Shown here piece by piece: positions 36,763 through 45,302 of a DNA stretch of 64,000 nt. Below the pieces are notes generated by a model, which saw only the letters and a list, made by a program, of their open reading frames with translations, ran no database searches and was not told the DNA's origin. Source of the stretch: Cryomorphaceae bacterium (GTDB taxonomy: Bacteria; Bacteroidota; Bacteroidia; Flavobacteriales; Schleiferiaceae); NCBI GenBank assembly GCA_021298655.1, contig JAJTFK010000001.1, forward strand, positions 47,906 to 111,905, read 5' to 3'. Numbering within the stretch: position 1 is the first letter of the stretch; each line of letters opens with the position of its first letter. The translations under genes and the position numbers were made by a program.

Positions 36763-37437
36763 ATGGGAACGGATCTTGAACACGTGCTGCTCCAACGGAG
36801 CGCAAAAGACGGCGCAGTTTGGAATCAATGGCTTGCCGAAGACGCCGCGCAGCGGGCCAAAATTGCCGCAGCGTTTCGCCGCGAAGGCGAGCTGCCCCTG
36901 GAGGTGATGAACCGCGACCGCATCATTCACGAGCGCCACCTCAAATCCCTGTGCGTGGACTACCGACTGCGCCTGTTGGACGCGAGTCATTTTGCCGGCA
37001 GGGTGCCCTACGAGGCCATTGCCGAAATGGAGCGGCTTGAACGCGCCGCGGGTTGCGGGCTAAACGGCTACAAAATCCTGGCGCCGGCCTCGATGTTTCG
37101 CTTGAGCTACCAAGACAAGGACCCTATGCTGCTCCTCGACTTGGGCGCTGGGTACTACTACCTGGTTCACAAGTGGGGCGGCGAAGTGAATCCGTGGCGC
37201 AAGATGCTGATGTACCCCCTGCGCTCCTTCCCGGCCATGCTGCGCAGCGTGGTCGGATTTTGTGCGGTGGTGGCCGCCCTGGTGCCCACGTCGGTACTGG
37301 GCGAGCACCCGGGCTTCGTGCGCATCATTTTCTTTTTTTACCTCCTGTTCGCCACGTCCGCGATGACGGCCCTCTACGGATTCTCTCGGGCCAAAAACTT
37401 CAGCGAAAACCTCTGGCAGTCCCGCTACGACGACTGA
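36763..37437 (+). CDS. Unrecognised membrane protein with C-terminal helix pair
   Basis: 224 residues. The first 150 or so are soluble, with charged helices (AEDAAQRAKIAAAFRREGEL) and a conserved-looking segment GYKILAPASMFRLSYQDKDP; two membrane helices follow at about 157-178 and 186-206. No signal peptide and no motif I recognise. TATCTTTT lies 4 nt before the ATG, one mismatch from the -7 consensus. It diverges from queA and converges on truB with a 13-base overlap. Confidence 0.75.
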   Translation: MGTDLEHVLLQRSAKDGAVWNQWLAEDAAQRAKIAAAFRREGELPLEVMNRDRIIHERHLKSLCVDYRLRLLDASHFAGRVPYEAIAEMERLERAAGCGLNGYKILAPASMFRLSYQDKDPMLLLDLGAGYYYLVHKWGGEVNPWRKMLMYPLRSFPAMLRSVVGFCAVVAALVPTSVLGEHPGFVRIIFFFYLLFATSAMTALYGFSRAKNFSENLWQSRYDD

Positions 37438-38138
37438 ATCGCGGCCAACACCGCGTCGATCGGGTGCATGTGGGTAAACGGGGCGACTTCGGTGCGCCGA
37501 AGGGCCGTGAGGTAGGCTCCGCAGCCCAAGTGCTGGCCAATGTCGTGGGCCAGCGAGCGAATGTAGGTTCCTTTGCCGCAGTTCACGGTGAGCTCCCAAT
37601 GCCGGGAATCCAGGGTGCGAAACGCCAGGGCGTCGATGTTCACCGGCCGGGCGCTCAAGGCCGCGACGCGGCCCGTTCGGGCGAGGTCGTAGGCGCGCGT
37701 TCCGCCTACCTTGACCGCACTAAACTGGGGCGGGACCTGCATCACGCTGCCCGTAAAACGGCTCCGAAGCTCCGACTCGAGGTCCTGCTCCAGCGGCGGT
37801 ATGGGTTGACCCGTGGGTACCTCGGGCGACTCGGCATCGTAGCTGGCCGTGACCGCACCCAATTTGAGGACGGCGGTGTAGGCCTTGGCACCCGCCATGA
37901 CAGATTCAATTTCCTTGGTCTTTTGGCCCACGGCCAGAACCAGCATGCCCGTGGCCAAGGGGTCCAGGGTGCCGGCATGGCCAATTTTAATGCGGGTACC
38001 GTAGCGGCGCTTGAGCGCGTTGCGCACCTTGGCCACCACGTCAAAGGAGGTCCAGTTCAAGGGTTTATCGACGGCAATCCAAAATCCCGCCCTCGCCTCG
38101 TCGAGGGTTTGCGGGATGCTTAGGCCAGCGCCGTCCAC
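37425..38138 (-). CDS. truB: tRNA pseudouridine-55 synthase TruB
   Basis: 237 residues with a GTG start at 38138 that lies within the end of uppP (19-base overlap). TruB converts U55 of the tRNA T-loop to pseudouridine. The catalytic motif GHAGTLDPLATGMLVLAVG contains the key Asp; the start region LNWTSFDVVAKVRN is typical. The protein is short and lacks a C-terminal PUA domain. No in-frame ATG precedes the conserved core, supporting the GTG. Confidence 0.93.
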   Translation of the reverse strand: MDGAGLSIPQTLDEARAGFWIAVDKPLNWTSFDVVAKVRNALKRRYGTRIKIGHAGTLDPLATGMLVLAVGQKTKEIESVMAGAKAYTAVLKLGAVTASYDAESPEVPTGQPIPPLEQDLESELRSRFTGSVMQVPPQFSAVKVGGTRAYDLARTGRVAALSARPVNIDALAFRTLDSRHWELTVNCGKGTYIRSLAHDIGQHLGCGAYLTALRRTEVAPFTHMHPIDAVLAAIQSS

Positions 38139-38920
38139 AGACTTGCTAGGGCGCCTACCGTAAAGCAGTAGTAGGCGAAGTACTTAAGCTTGGCACGCTT
38201 CACCAGCTGAATCATGGTGCGGCAGGCCCATAGCCCGGTGATGAAGGCCGCAATAAATCCGACCAGCAAGGGCATCAGCATGGTATCGGATGCGGCCTCG
38301 GGATTTGAGGTCATGTCGATCACGTCCAGCAGCATTTTCCCCAGGATCACCGGAACCACCATCAGAAACGAAAACCGCGCGGCCTTTTCGCGGTCGATTC
38401 CCAGAAGCACACTTGCCGAAATCGTGGCTCCGCTGCGGGAAATACCGGGGAGAATGGCAATCGCCTGGGCAACACCGACGGCAAACGCATCGCCAAGCGA
38501 CACGTTTTTGTGCGTCTTTTTGGCCTGGTCGGCCATCAGGAGGAGCAAGCCGGTCACCAGGAGCATCAACCCCACCAGCAGCGTCGACCCCTCAAAAAGG
38601 CCCTCAATCTCGTCCTCGAACAGCAGCCCAATCACCCCGGCCGGAATCATGGAAACCAAGATGGCGCCGGCGAACTTGCGGTCTTCTTCGTGTCCTTTGA
38701 CGAGTCCGTTCAGTACCGAAACGATGTCTTTGTAGAAGACCACGACCGTCGAAAGCGCCGTTCCGGCGTGTACGGTCACCGTAAACAAAAGGCCCGTCTC
38801 ACCGGACATTTCCAGGCCCAAAAGCGTCCGTCCAAGCTCGAGGTGGCCCGAGGAACTGACGGGCAGAAATTCCGCAAGACCCTGAACAATACCTAAAATG
38901 AGTGCACTGAGCCAATCCAT
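38120..38920 (-). CDS. uppP: Undecaprenyl-diphosphatase UppP (BacA)
   Basis: 266 residues, about eight membrane helices. It regenerates the undecaprenyl phosphate carrier used for peptidoglycan and polysaccharides. Both signature motifs are present: EFLPVSSSGHLELG near the N-terminus and ILPGISRSGATISASVLLG in the middle. It lies 4 bases after the DUF3098 gene in the ftsX-DUF3098-uppP-truB operon. Confidence 0.96.
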   Translation of the reverse strand: MDWLSALILGIVQGLAEFLPVSSSGHLELGRTLLGLEMSGETGLLFTVTVHAGTALSTVVVFYKDIVSVLNGLVKGHEEDRKFAGAILVSMIPAGVIGLLFEDEIEGLFEGSTLLVGLMLLVTGLLLLMADQAKKTHKNVSLGDAFAVGVAQAIAILPGISRSGATISASVLLGIDREKAARFSFLMVVPVILGKMLLDVIDMTSNPEAASDTMLMPLLVGFIAAFITGLWACRTMIQLVKRAKLKYFAYYCFTVGALASLWTALA

Positions 38921-38924
38921 GGTT

Positions 38925-39149
38925 TTACGACTTGGGTTTGCGCATAATGGCCCACACCTCCAGGGCGAAGCCTACCACAATGAAGAAGGGAGCCACCACA
39001 ATCCGGCGAGCGCTGAAGAGTTCGGGATTGTAGGCATTGGGATCCTCGGATCCTCCGCCCGACATCAGGATGAAACCGAGCACAATAAGGGCAAGGCCCG
39101 CAAGCATTAGGATGTAGTTCCCGCGCTCAAAGAGAAAGGTCGTTTTCAT
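38925..39149 (-). CDS. DUF3098 small membrane protein
   Basis: 74 residues with two membrane helices (about 11-30 and 49-68). The order ftsX-DUF3098-uppP is common in Bacteroidota, and the sequence ILMLAGLALIVLGFILMSGG with PFFIVVGFALEVWAIM fits that family. Function unknown; the position suggests a link with division or wall lipid recycling. Its ATG immediately follows the ftsX stop with no gap. Confidence 0.88.
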   Translation of the reverse strand: MKTTFLFERGNYILMLAGLALIVLGFILMSGGGSEDPNAYNPELFSARRIVVAPFFIVVGFALEVWAIMRKPKS

Positions 39150-40034
39150 TTATTCGTAAAGTTGGTGGGTTTTTAGTGCTAAATAGCGGTGCACCGCCAG
39201 GGCGGTCGAAGCGGTCGTTAGGGCAATGCCCACAAGAATTTGGCCCGCAGCCAAGGCCGCCCAAAGCGACCAGGTCAAGCTGACGCCCAGACGGGGCCAT
39301 TCGTTGGTCAGCACGGCGTAGGTCGTCGCGAGCAGCACGGCGGCAACGAGGCCGCCCAGGGCGCCCAAAATCAAGCCTTCCTTCAGAAACGGCTTGTGAA
39401 TAAAGGCCTTGGTGGCCCCCACGAGCTGCATCGTTTTCAGGGTGAAGCGGCGCGCATAAATGGCTAAGCGGAGCGCGTTGTTGATGAGCATCAAGCTCAC
39501 CAAAAGGAGTACCGCCACGGCCGCCAGCATCGCCGTATTGATTTTTCCCACGTTTTGGTGGATCACCGAAACCAGGTCGCGGTCGTAGGCCATGTTTTCG
39601 ATAATCGACGACTTGGCGAAGCGCTCCTGCAGCTTGGTCAGCTGGTCGGGACTCACAAAATCGGCCTTGAGCTTCACGTCGATGGCGTCGCTCAGCGGAT
39701 TAAAACCAAGAAAATCGACAAAATCTTCGCCCAAATCTTTTTGGAACTGCACGGCGGCCTCGTCCTTGCCCACAAAGCGCAGGCTGCGAATCTCGGCTTC
39801 GTCGGACCATTCCTTGATGAAGGCGTCGGCCTGTGCCTGACTGGTCTCGGGCTTGAGGAACAGCGTAAACGTAAAGTTCTCTTTGAGGTCGTCGGTCAGG
39901 ACTTGGGACTGATAGGCCAGCGTGGCCATGATTCCCGTTAAAAACAAAACGAGTCCGATGCTGAGCACCACCCCGGCGTAGGAAAAGCGCACGCGGCGCT
40001 TGTTGAAGGCTTCTTCTCCTTGTGCTTTGGCCAT
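39150..40034 (-). CDS. ftsX: Cell division protein FtsX
   Basis: 294 residues with four membrane helices and a large extracytoplasmic loop between helices 1 and 2, the FtsX layout. FtsX works with the ATPase FtsE to activate peptidoglycan hydrolases at the septum; ftsE is not adjacent. Seen are LVSLMLINNALRLAIYARRF and FTLKTMQLVGATKAFI after the loop. TAGATTTG ends 4 nt before the ATG. It heads the operon with DUF3098, uppP and truB. Confidence 0.93.
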   Translation of the reverse strand: MAKAQGEEAFNKRRVRFSYAGVVLSIGLVLFLTGIMATLAYQSQVLTDDLKENFTFTLFLKPETSQAQADAFIKEWSDEAEIRSLRFVGKDEAAVQFQKDLGEDFVDFLGFNPLSDAIDVKLKADFVSPDQLTKLQERFAKSSIIENMAYDRDLVSVIHQNVGKINTAMLAAVAVLLLVSLMLINNALRLAIYARRFTLKTMQLVGATKAFIHKPFLKEGLILGALGGLVAAVLLATTYAVLTNEWPRLGVSLTWSLWAALAAGQILVGIALTTASTALAVHRYLALKTHQLYE

Positions 40035-40038
40035 GCCA

Positions 40039-40046
40039 CAAATCTA
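40039..40046 (-). promoter_or_regulatory. -7 promoter element TAGATTTG of ftsX
   Basis: TAGATTTG on the minus strand ends 4 nt before the ftsX ATG at 40034. It lies only 23 bp from the oppositely oriented leuS element, so the two promoters overlap in their upstream regions. Confidence 0.65.
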
Positions 40047-40068
40047 CGCGAAATCCGAGGCACGGGGC

Positions 40069-40076
40069 TACTTTTG
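40069..40076 (+). promoter_or_regulatory. -7 promoter element TACTTTTG of leuS
   Basis: TACTTTTG ends 5 nt before the leuS ATG at 40082, predicting a leaderless leuS message. Confidence 0.65.
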
Positions 40077-40081
40077 CGGCC

Positions 40082-42994
40082 ATGGAATACCGACCGACCG
40101 AATGGGATGCCCGCGCGCAGCAGTTATGGCGCGATTTAGCCGTGTACCGCGCGGATTTTCCGTCGGATCGGAAGCCGTTTTATGTGCTGGATATGTTTCC
40201 CTACCCTTCGGGCGCAGGCCTTCACGTCGGCCACCCCTTGGGCTACATCGCCAGCGACATCGTCAGCCGATTTAAGCGCCATCAGGGCTTCAATGTGCTG
40301 CACCCCATGGGCTTTGACGCCTTCGGACTCCCCGCGGAGCAGTACGCCATCCAGACCGGCCAGCACCCGGCCGTCACCACCGAGACCAACATCGAGCGCT
40401 ACCGCGAGCAGCTGAACCGCCTGGGGCTCGGGTTTGATTGGAGCCGTGAGGTCCAAACCTGCGACCCTGCCTACTACCGCTGGACGCAGTGGATCTTTCT
40501 GCAGCTGTTTGGCGCCTGGTACAACAGGGCGGTCGAGCGCGCGGAGCCGATCGAAACGCTTGTGGCCCACTTGAGCGCGCGGGGAACCGAGGGCCTGAAC
40601 GCCGCCTGCCACGGCGAACCCAACTGCACCGCGGACGAATGGGCCTCCATGAACGCGGCGCAGCGCGAAGCGCTGCTGCAGCACTACCGCCTGGCCTACC
40701 GCAGCGAGTCCCTGGTGAACTGGTGCCCCGCCCTGGGCACGGTACTGGCCAACGACGAAGTGGTGAACGGCCTGAGCGAGCGCGGCGGACACCCCGTCGT
40801 CCAAAAGCCCATGCTGCAGTGGTCGATGCGCATCAGTGCTTTTGCCCAGCGCCTGCTCGACGGCCTCGACGAGCTGAATTGGAGCGACAGCATCAAGGAA
40901 TCGCAGCGTCACTGGATCGGCCGCAGCCAAGGAGCGCGCATTCGGTTTAACGTGCTCGCTCGCGGAGCGGGCGAGGTTGCTAGTAACCAGCAACTGGTGT
41001 CGGGCGAAGCGGGCGAGGTTGCTAGTAACCAGCAACTAGCTGCAGGCGAAGCGGGCGAAGCGGGTGAGGCTGCTAGTAACCAGCAACTGGTTGCAGGCGG
41101 AGCCGGCGCAGCCGGCGACGCCCACGTCCTCGAAGTGTTTTCGACCCGTCCCGACACGATTTTTGGTGCCACGTTCATGGTGGTCGCACCCGAGCACCCG
41201 CTGCTCGGGGCGTGGACGACCGAGGCCCAGCGGGCCGACGTGGAGGCCTACCGCGAGCGGGCGGCACGCCGGAGCGAGCGCGACCGCCAGGCCGATACCA
41301 AGACCGTAAGCGGTGTGTTTACGGGAACTTATGTGGAGCATCCGTTTACCGGGGCGCCGATTCCGGTGTGGACCAGCGACTACGTGCTGATGGGCTACGG
41401 AACGGGTGCGGTGATGGCCGTACCGGGCCACGACAGCCGGGACCACGCGCTGGCGAAGGCCATGGGGCTTCCGATTGTGCAGGTGGTGGCGTCGAGCGAG
41501 CCGGTGGACGTTCAGGCCGAGGCGTTTGAGGCCAAGTCGGGCCGCGCCACGGCGTCCGACTTTTTGGACGGACTGTCGACAGTGGATGCGATCGATCGCG
41601 CCATTTCGGAACTGGAGCAGCGCGGACTGGGCGAACGGACGGTGCAGTACCGCCTGCGGGACGCCGTGTTCGGCCGGCAGCGCTATTGGGGAGAGCCCAT
41701 TCCGATTGCGTACCGCGACGGGGTTCCCGAGGGGCTTCCGGTGGCGGAACTGCCGTTGAAGTTGCCCGCGGTGGACAAGTACTTGCCTACCGAAGACGGG
41801 GAGCCGCCGCTGGCGCGCGCGGAGCGCTGGGTTTCGGCCGAAGGCCTTCCGCTCGAGACCACGACCATGCCCGGTTGGGCCGGAAGTTCCTGGTACTTCC
41901 TGCGCTACATGGACGCCCAAAACGGGACCGCGGCCGTCGACCGGACTGCAGCCGACTACTGGGGCCAAGTGGACCTTTATGTGGGCGGCAGCGAGCACGC
42001 CACCGGCCACCTATTGTACAGCCGCTTTTGGACGCACGCCCTTCACGACTTGGGGCACATTGGGTTCCGCGAGCCGTTCAAGCGCCTCGTGAACCAAGGC
42101 ATGATTCAAGGCATAAGTGCGTTCGTGCACCGCATTGAGGGCACCCACACGGTGGTCAGCGCCGAATTGGCCGGGCAGTACGCCACCCAAAAGCTGCACG
42201 TCGACGTAAGCCTCATCAACGAGCGCAACGAGGTGGACCGGAACGCCCTCAAGGCCTGGATGCCAAGCTGGGCACAAACGGAATTTATTCCAGCCGAGGG
42301 TCCGATCAAGGTTGAGCGGGAAGTCGAGAAGATGTCCAAGTCCAAGTACAACGTCGTGAACCCCGATGCATTGGCTGACCAGTACGGGGCCGACGCCGTG
42401 CGCCTGTTTGAAATGTTTTTGGGGCCCATCGAGCAGAGCAAGCCCTGGGACACCCAGGGTATGGCCGGAGTGGTCGGATTTTTGAAAAAATCCGTTCGCC
42501 TCATGGAAAAGCGCCACGCCGGCGAGGCGAGTACCGAAGAGCTGCGCGCCCTGCACGGACTCATCGAGAAGCTTCAGCGCGACGTGGAGACCCTGTCGTT
42601 CAACACCTCGGTGAGCGCCATGATGATTGCGGTCAACGCCTGGAGTGGGCTGCCGCAGCTGGCCGACGCCACCCTGCGCGACTTTGCGGTGCTGCTGGAG
42701 CCTTTTGCGCCCCATACCGCCGAAGCCCTATGGGCCGAACTCGGCGGCGAAGGAAGCGTGGTCCTGGCTCCCTACCCCGCACTTAAGTCGGAGTATTTGG
42801 TCAAAGACAGCGTGAACTACCCGGTGCAGTTCAACGGCAAAACCCGCTACCAAATAGATTTGCCGGCTTCCGCAACGCCGGCTGAGGTCGAAGCCGCCGT
42901 GATGGCCCACGAAAAAACAGCCCACTTCCTCGAAGGACGAACCCCCAAAAAAGTCATTGTGGTGCCGGGGCGCATCGTTAACGTGGTTGCCTAG
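40082..42994 (+). CDS. leuS: Leucyl-tRNA synthetase with in-frame repeat insertion
   Basis: 970 residues from the ATG at 40082 (MEYRPTEWDARAQQLWRDLA), chosen for the family start and the TACTTTTG element 5 nt upstream. LeuS charges tRNA-Leu. The HIGH-type motif is PYPSGAGLHVGHPLGY, the KMSKS motif is KMSKSKYNVVNPD, and the editing domain shows STRPDTIFGATFMVVAPEH and VMAVPGHDSRDHALA. Between HWIGRSQGARIRF and the editing domain the sequence is enlarged by a threefold repeat (V/A)ASNQQL(V/A), roughly residues 296-345, absent from LeuS as I know it. The frame stays open, so the enzyme is presumably active. Confidence 0.95.
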   Translation: MEYRPTEWDARAQQLWRDLAVYRADFPSDRKPFYVLDMFPYPSGAGLHVGHPLGYIASDIVSRFKRHQGFNVLHPMGFDAFGLPAEQYAIQTGQHPAVTTETNIERYREQLNRLGLGFDWSREVQTCDPAYYRWTQWIFLQLFGAWYNRAVERAEPIETLVAHLSARGTEGLNAACHGEPNCTADEWASMNAAQREALLQHYRLAYRSESLVNWCPALGTVLANDEVVNGLSERGGHPVVQKPMLQWSMRISAFAQRLLDGLDELNWSDSIKESQRHWIGRSQGARIRFNVLARGAGEVASNQQLVSGEAGEVASNQQLAAGEAGEAGEAASNQQLVAGGAGAAGDAHVLEVFSTRPDTIFGATFMVVAPEHPLLGAWTTEAQRADVEAYRERAARRSERDRQADTKTVSGVFTGTYVEHPFTGAPIPVWTSDYVLMGYGTGAVMAVPGHDSRDHALAKAMGLPIVQVVASSEPVDVQAEAFEAKSGRATASDFLDGLSTVDAIDRAISELEQRGLGERTVQYRLRDAVFGRQRYWGEPIPIAYRDGVPEGLPVAELPLKLPAVDKYLPTEDGEPPLARAERWVSAEGLPLETTTMPGWAGSSWYFLRYMDAQNGTAAVDRTAADYWGQVDLYVGGSEHATGHLLYSRFWTHALHDLGHIGFREPFKRLVNQGMIQGISAFVHRIEGTHTVVSAELAGQYATQKLHVDVSLINERNEVDRNALKAWMPSWAQTEFIPAEGPIKVEREVEKMSKSKYNVVNPDALADQYGADAVRLFEMFLGPIEQSKPWDTQGMAGVVGFLKKSVRLMEKRHAGEASTEELRALHGLIEKLQRDVETLSFNTSVSAMMIAVNAWSGLPQLADATLRDFAVLLEPFAPHTAEALWAELGGEGSVVLAPYPALKSEYLVKDSVNYPVQFNGKTRYQIDLPASATPAEVEAAVMAHEKTAHFLEGRTPKKVIVVPGRIVNVVA
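40968..41100 (+). repeat. Three in-frame copies of a palindrome-containing repeat inside leuS
   Basis: The core GTTGCTAGTAACCAGCAACT occurs at 40976-40995 and 41018-41037, and with one change at 41069-41088. Spacing is 42 nt (14 codons) then 51 nt (17 codons, because GAAGCGGGC is duplicated). Each core has the inverted ends GTTGCT...AGCAAC, so the mRNA could form three small hairpins. Coded repeat: VASNQQLVSGEAGE. Confidence 0.9.
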
Positions 42995-42996
42995 CC

Positions 42997-43884
42997 CTAC
43001 GGGTTTTTTACGTAGTTAATGCGGTAAAACGCGTTGGACAGCTGAAGCATCAGTACGCCAAACCCGACGCCGGTTACGATCAGAAGCTGGGAAATGCCCG
43101 ATTCCGCCGAAAACGAAAACTTCAGCAAAATCGTGGACACCACAAAACTGGAGTTGCGGATGATGGTTGGAAAGTCGTCGCTGTAGAGCAGCGAAAGGAG
43201 CAAAATCAAGACGTCGCTCATGATGAGCACCGTATAAAACGGATCAAAAAAGATGGCGTTCAAGTCCAGAACGGGTGCTGCCCCCAGTTCATTGCTCCCC
43301 AACCAATCGACGAAGCTGTACAGCGAGAGTCCGGTAAGAAAAAGCAAGAGCACCAGGGCCAAGGTGTTTTTGGACCGAACAAACCGACGGAGTGAACCGG
43401 GCTCCATGGGCTGGTCGTAGGCCGTGTTGGCTTTAGACTGGAAGTAGCCCGAGATGCGGTAGAACACGTAAATCAGGGCGTAGACGGCTGCCACCGTTAC
43501 GAGGTCGGTGGCCAAGTCCAAATTGGCCAAGCTCAGTAGCCCCGATTTCGTCAGGTCGAGGTGCGTCATGTCCTTAAAAATTCCGCGAATGAGAATCAGG
43601 GCAATAATCTCGTACTGCTTGCCGATGTAGATGGTCGTCGATCGACGCAGGTAGTAGACCAGCAGGTACACCTCATAGAAAAGCAGTACCGAAAACGGCG
43701 TGTAAATCGCGTTAATCGGACTCGCAAAAAGCGGATTGGGTTCGAGCTGCGGAATCCAGGGCTTTAGGGCAAAAAGGCCTAGGTGCACCAGGAAGAACGC
43801 AATGGCCGCGATGAGGGTGAACCTACCCAACGCCGCCCGAAAGGCGGGGCCAAAAAACCAGGTAGACCAGACCGAAATTCCCAA
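42997..43884 (-). CDS. Unrecognised multi-pass membrane protein
   Basis: 295 residues assuming a TTG start at 43884. Six or seven hydrophobic helices are visible, beginning RFTLIAAIAFFLVHLGLFAL and ending ISQLLIVTGVGFGVLMLQLS. No ATG occurs in frame before the first helix; the frame stays open upstream, so the start may be TTG, ATT or further upstream. No motif identifies a transport or enzyme family. The stop is two bases from the leuS stop on the opposite strand. An 8-bp inverted repeat lies just upstream at 43890. Confidence 0.7.
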   Translation of the reverse strand: MGISVWSTWFFGPAFRAALGRFTLIAAIAFFLVHLGLFALKPWIPQLEPNPLFASPINAIYTPFSVLLFYEVYLLVYYLRRSTTIYIGKQYEIIALILIRGIFKDMTHLDLTKSGLLSLANLDLATDLVTVAAVYALIYVFYRISGYFQSKANTAYDQPMEPGSLRRFVRSKNTLALVLLLFLTGLSLYSFVDWLGSNELGAAPVLDLNAIFFDPFYTVLIMSDVLILLLSLLYSDDFPTIIRNSSFVVSTILLKFSFSAESGISQLLIVTGVGFGVLMLQLSNAFYRINYVKNP

Positions 43885-43889
43885 AATAG

Positions 43890-43908
43890 TGCATTGATTT
43901 TCAATGCA
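43890..43908. promoter_or_regulatory. Inverted repeat upstream of the 42997-43884 gene
   Basis: TGCATTGA and TCAATGCA form a perfect 8-bp inverted repeat with a TTT spacer, six bases before the proposed TTG start. It may be an operator or an mRNA hairpin; no regulator is evident nearby. Confidence 0.4.
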
Positions 43909-43927
43909 ATATAAGCTTTTTCTGGAA

Positions 43928-45190
43928 CTAAACTTTGGCCAGCGAGTCCAGGATGGCTTTGTGGGGCTTCATGCCGGACTCAAAATCGCTCCAGAGCGAG
44001 CGAGGCAGGGGATCCGCACGCTGTATGGGTTCCTTGAGGGGGTCCACCTGCCGTCCGTTTTTCCAAAATCGGTAGCACACATGGGGACCGGTTGCTAAGC
44101 CCGTTGAACCCACGTAGCCAATCACTTGGCCCTGCTCCACGCGGGATCCGTTGCGGACCCCCTTCCCAATGCGGCTCATGTGCAGGTACTGCGTGGTGTA
44201 GGTTCCGTTGTGCTTGATTTTGACGTAGTTGCCGTTGGCCGAGTTGTACGCGGCCGCAACGACCGTTCCGTTGGCCGTAGCCAGAATGGGCGTACCCGAC
44301 GGGGCCGCATAATCGGTGCCCAAATGGGCCTTCCAACGCTTTTGCACGGGGTGGAAGCGGTTCATGGTGTAGCGCGACGTGATGCGCGCAAACTCCAGCG
44401 GCGCCTTAAGGAACATGCGCTTCATGCCTTCGCCCTCGTGGTCGTAGTAGCCCTCCACTTCGCCGTTTTCGTAGCGAAACGCATAAAACGACTTGCCGTT
44501 GTGGAAAAAGCGCGCAGCCAAAATTTTACCGGTTCCGACAAACACGGTATCGTCGACATAGGATTCCTCAAAAATCACCTCAAAGCGATCGCCGGCTTGT
44601 ATCCGAAAAAAGTCAATCGTCCACGCATAAACTTCCGAAAGCTTGACGGCTACTGCCGGAGAAACCCCTTGGTTTTCCAAGGTGGCGTAGAGCGAACCGT
44701 TGATTTCGCCGCCGATCGCCCGTTCCTTTGTCGCCTTGGGGCGTTCAACCTTGCGCACAAAAAGGCTGTCGCGCAGCCCAAAAACGACGTATTCTGCCAC
44801 CGAGGGCTCGTAGATAAAGTAGGTTACCTGCCGGGTGCTGTCCTTGCTCCGCAGCAGCCAGTAGGCGTCGCCTGCCCTCCATTTACGCGGATTAAAGTCT
44901 TCAGAACCTTTTTCGAGGAGGGCATCCACCGTGACCGCGTCAATGCCCCAGGCATCCATGAGTCCGCCAAAGGTTTCGCCTTCGCCGACCTCGTAGCGCT
45001 TGGCATCGAATTCCCGCAGCGAATAGCCGAAAAGAAAGCCGGGGTCAACTTCTTCACCCCGATCTTCGGAGGCCACAAAGGACGCCGGCAGGATTTGGGC
45101 GAGTCCCCACAAGCCCAGCACCAAGCCGAGGCCGATGGTCACGGCAAGCCAAACCGGCAAGTTGCGCTTTTTCGAAGTCTTTTTGGTCAT
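43928..45190 (-). CDS. Membrane-anchored M23 peptidase
   Basis: 420 residues. One N-terminal membrane helix (about 13-35) after a basic MTKKTSKKRN start, a central domain with LysM/OapA-like features (YEVGEGETFGGLMDAWGID), and a C-terminal LytM/M23 zinc peptidase domain. Zinc ligands are visible in HLGTDYAAPSGTP (H and D) and GPHVCYRF (His), with HMSRIG between. Such enzymes cut peptidoglycan cross-links or activate amidases. ATG start; no TAnnTTTG element close by. Confidence 0.92.
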   Translation of the reverse strand: MTKKTSKKRNLPVWLAVTIGLGLVLGLWGLAQILPASFVASEDRGEEVDPGFLFGYSLREFDAKRYEVGEGETFGGLMDAWGIDAVTVDALLEKGSEDFNPRKWRAGDAYWLLRSKDSTRQVTYFIYEPSVAEYVVFGLRDSLFVRKVERPKATKERAIGGEINGSLYATLENQGVSPAVAVKLSEVYAWTIDFFRIQAGDRFEVIFEESYVDDTVFVGTGKILAARFFHNGKSFYAFRYENGEVEGYYDHEGEGMKRMFLKAPLEFARITSRYTMNRFHPVQKRWKAHLGTDYAAPSGTPILATANGTVVAAAYNSANGNYVKIKHNGTYTTQYLHMSRIGKGVRNGSRVEQGQVIGYVGSTGLATGPHVCYRFWKNGRQVDPLKEPIQRADPLPRSLWSDFESGMKPHKAILDSLAKV

Positions 45191-45302
45191 TGCGGGTCCT
45201 AAAATACGGCCGAACTGCTGGGGAAAACCCTGTTAATAACTACTAATTGCCTAAAAATGCCGTAACACAGGGGTTACACCGAAGTCAGCTATTTGCATTT
45301 CA

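Noticed and set aside
40968..41100. CRISPR-like short repeats
   Set aside because: Units are in frame inside leuS, spacers are near-identical to one another and only three copies exist; no cas genes.
45191..45302. Inverted repeat GTAAC-ACAGGG-GTTAC in the divergent gap before the LpxH-like gene
   Set aside because: Only 5 bp per arm; common by chance and without a T tract or a nearby regulator.
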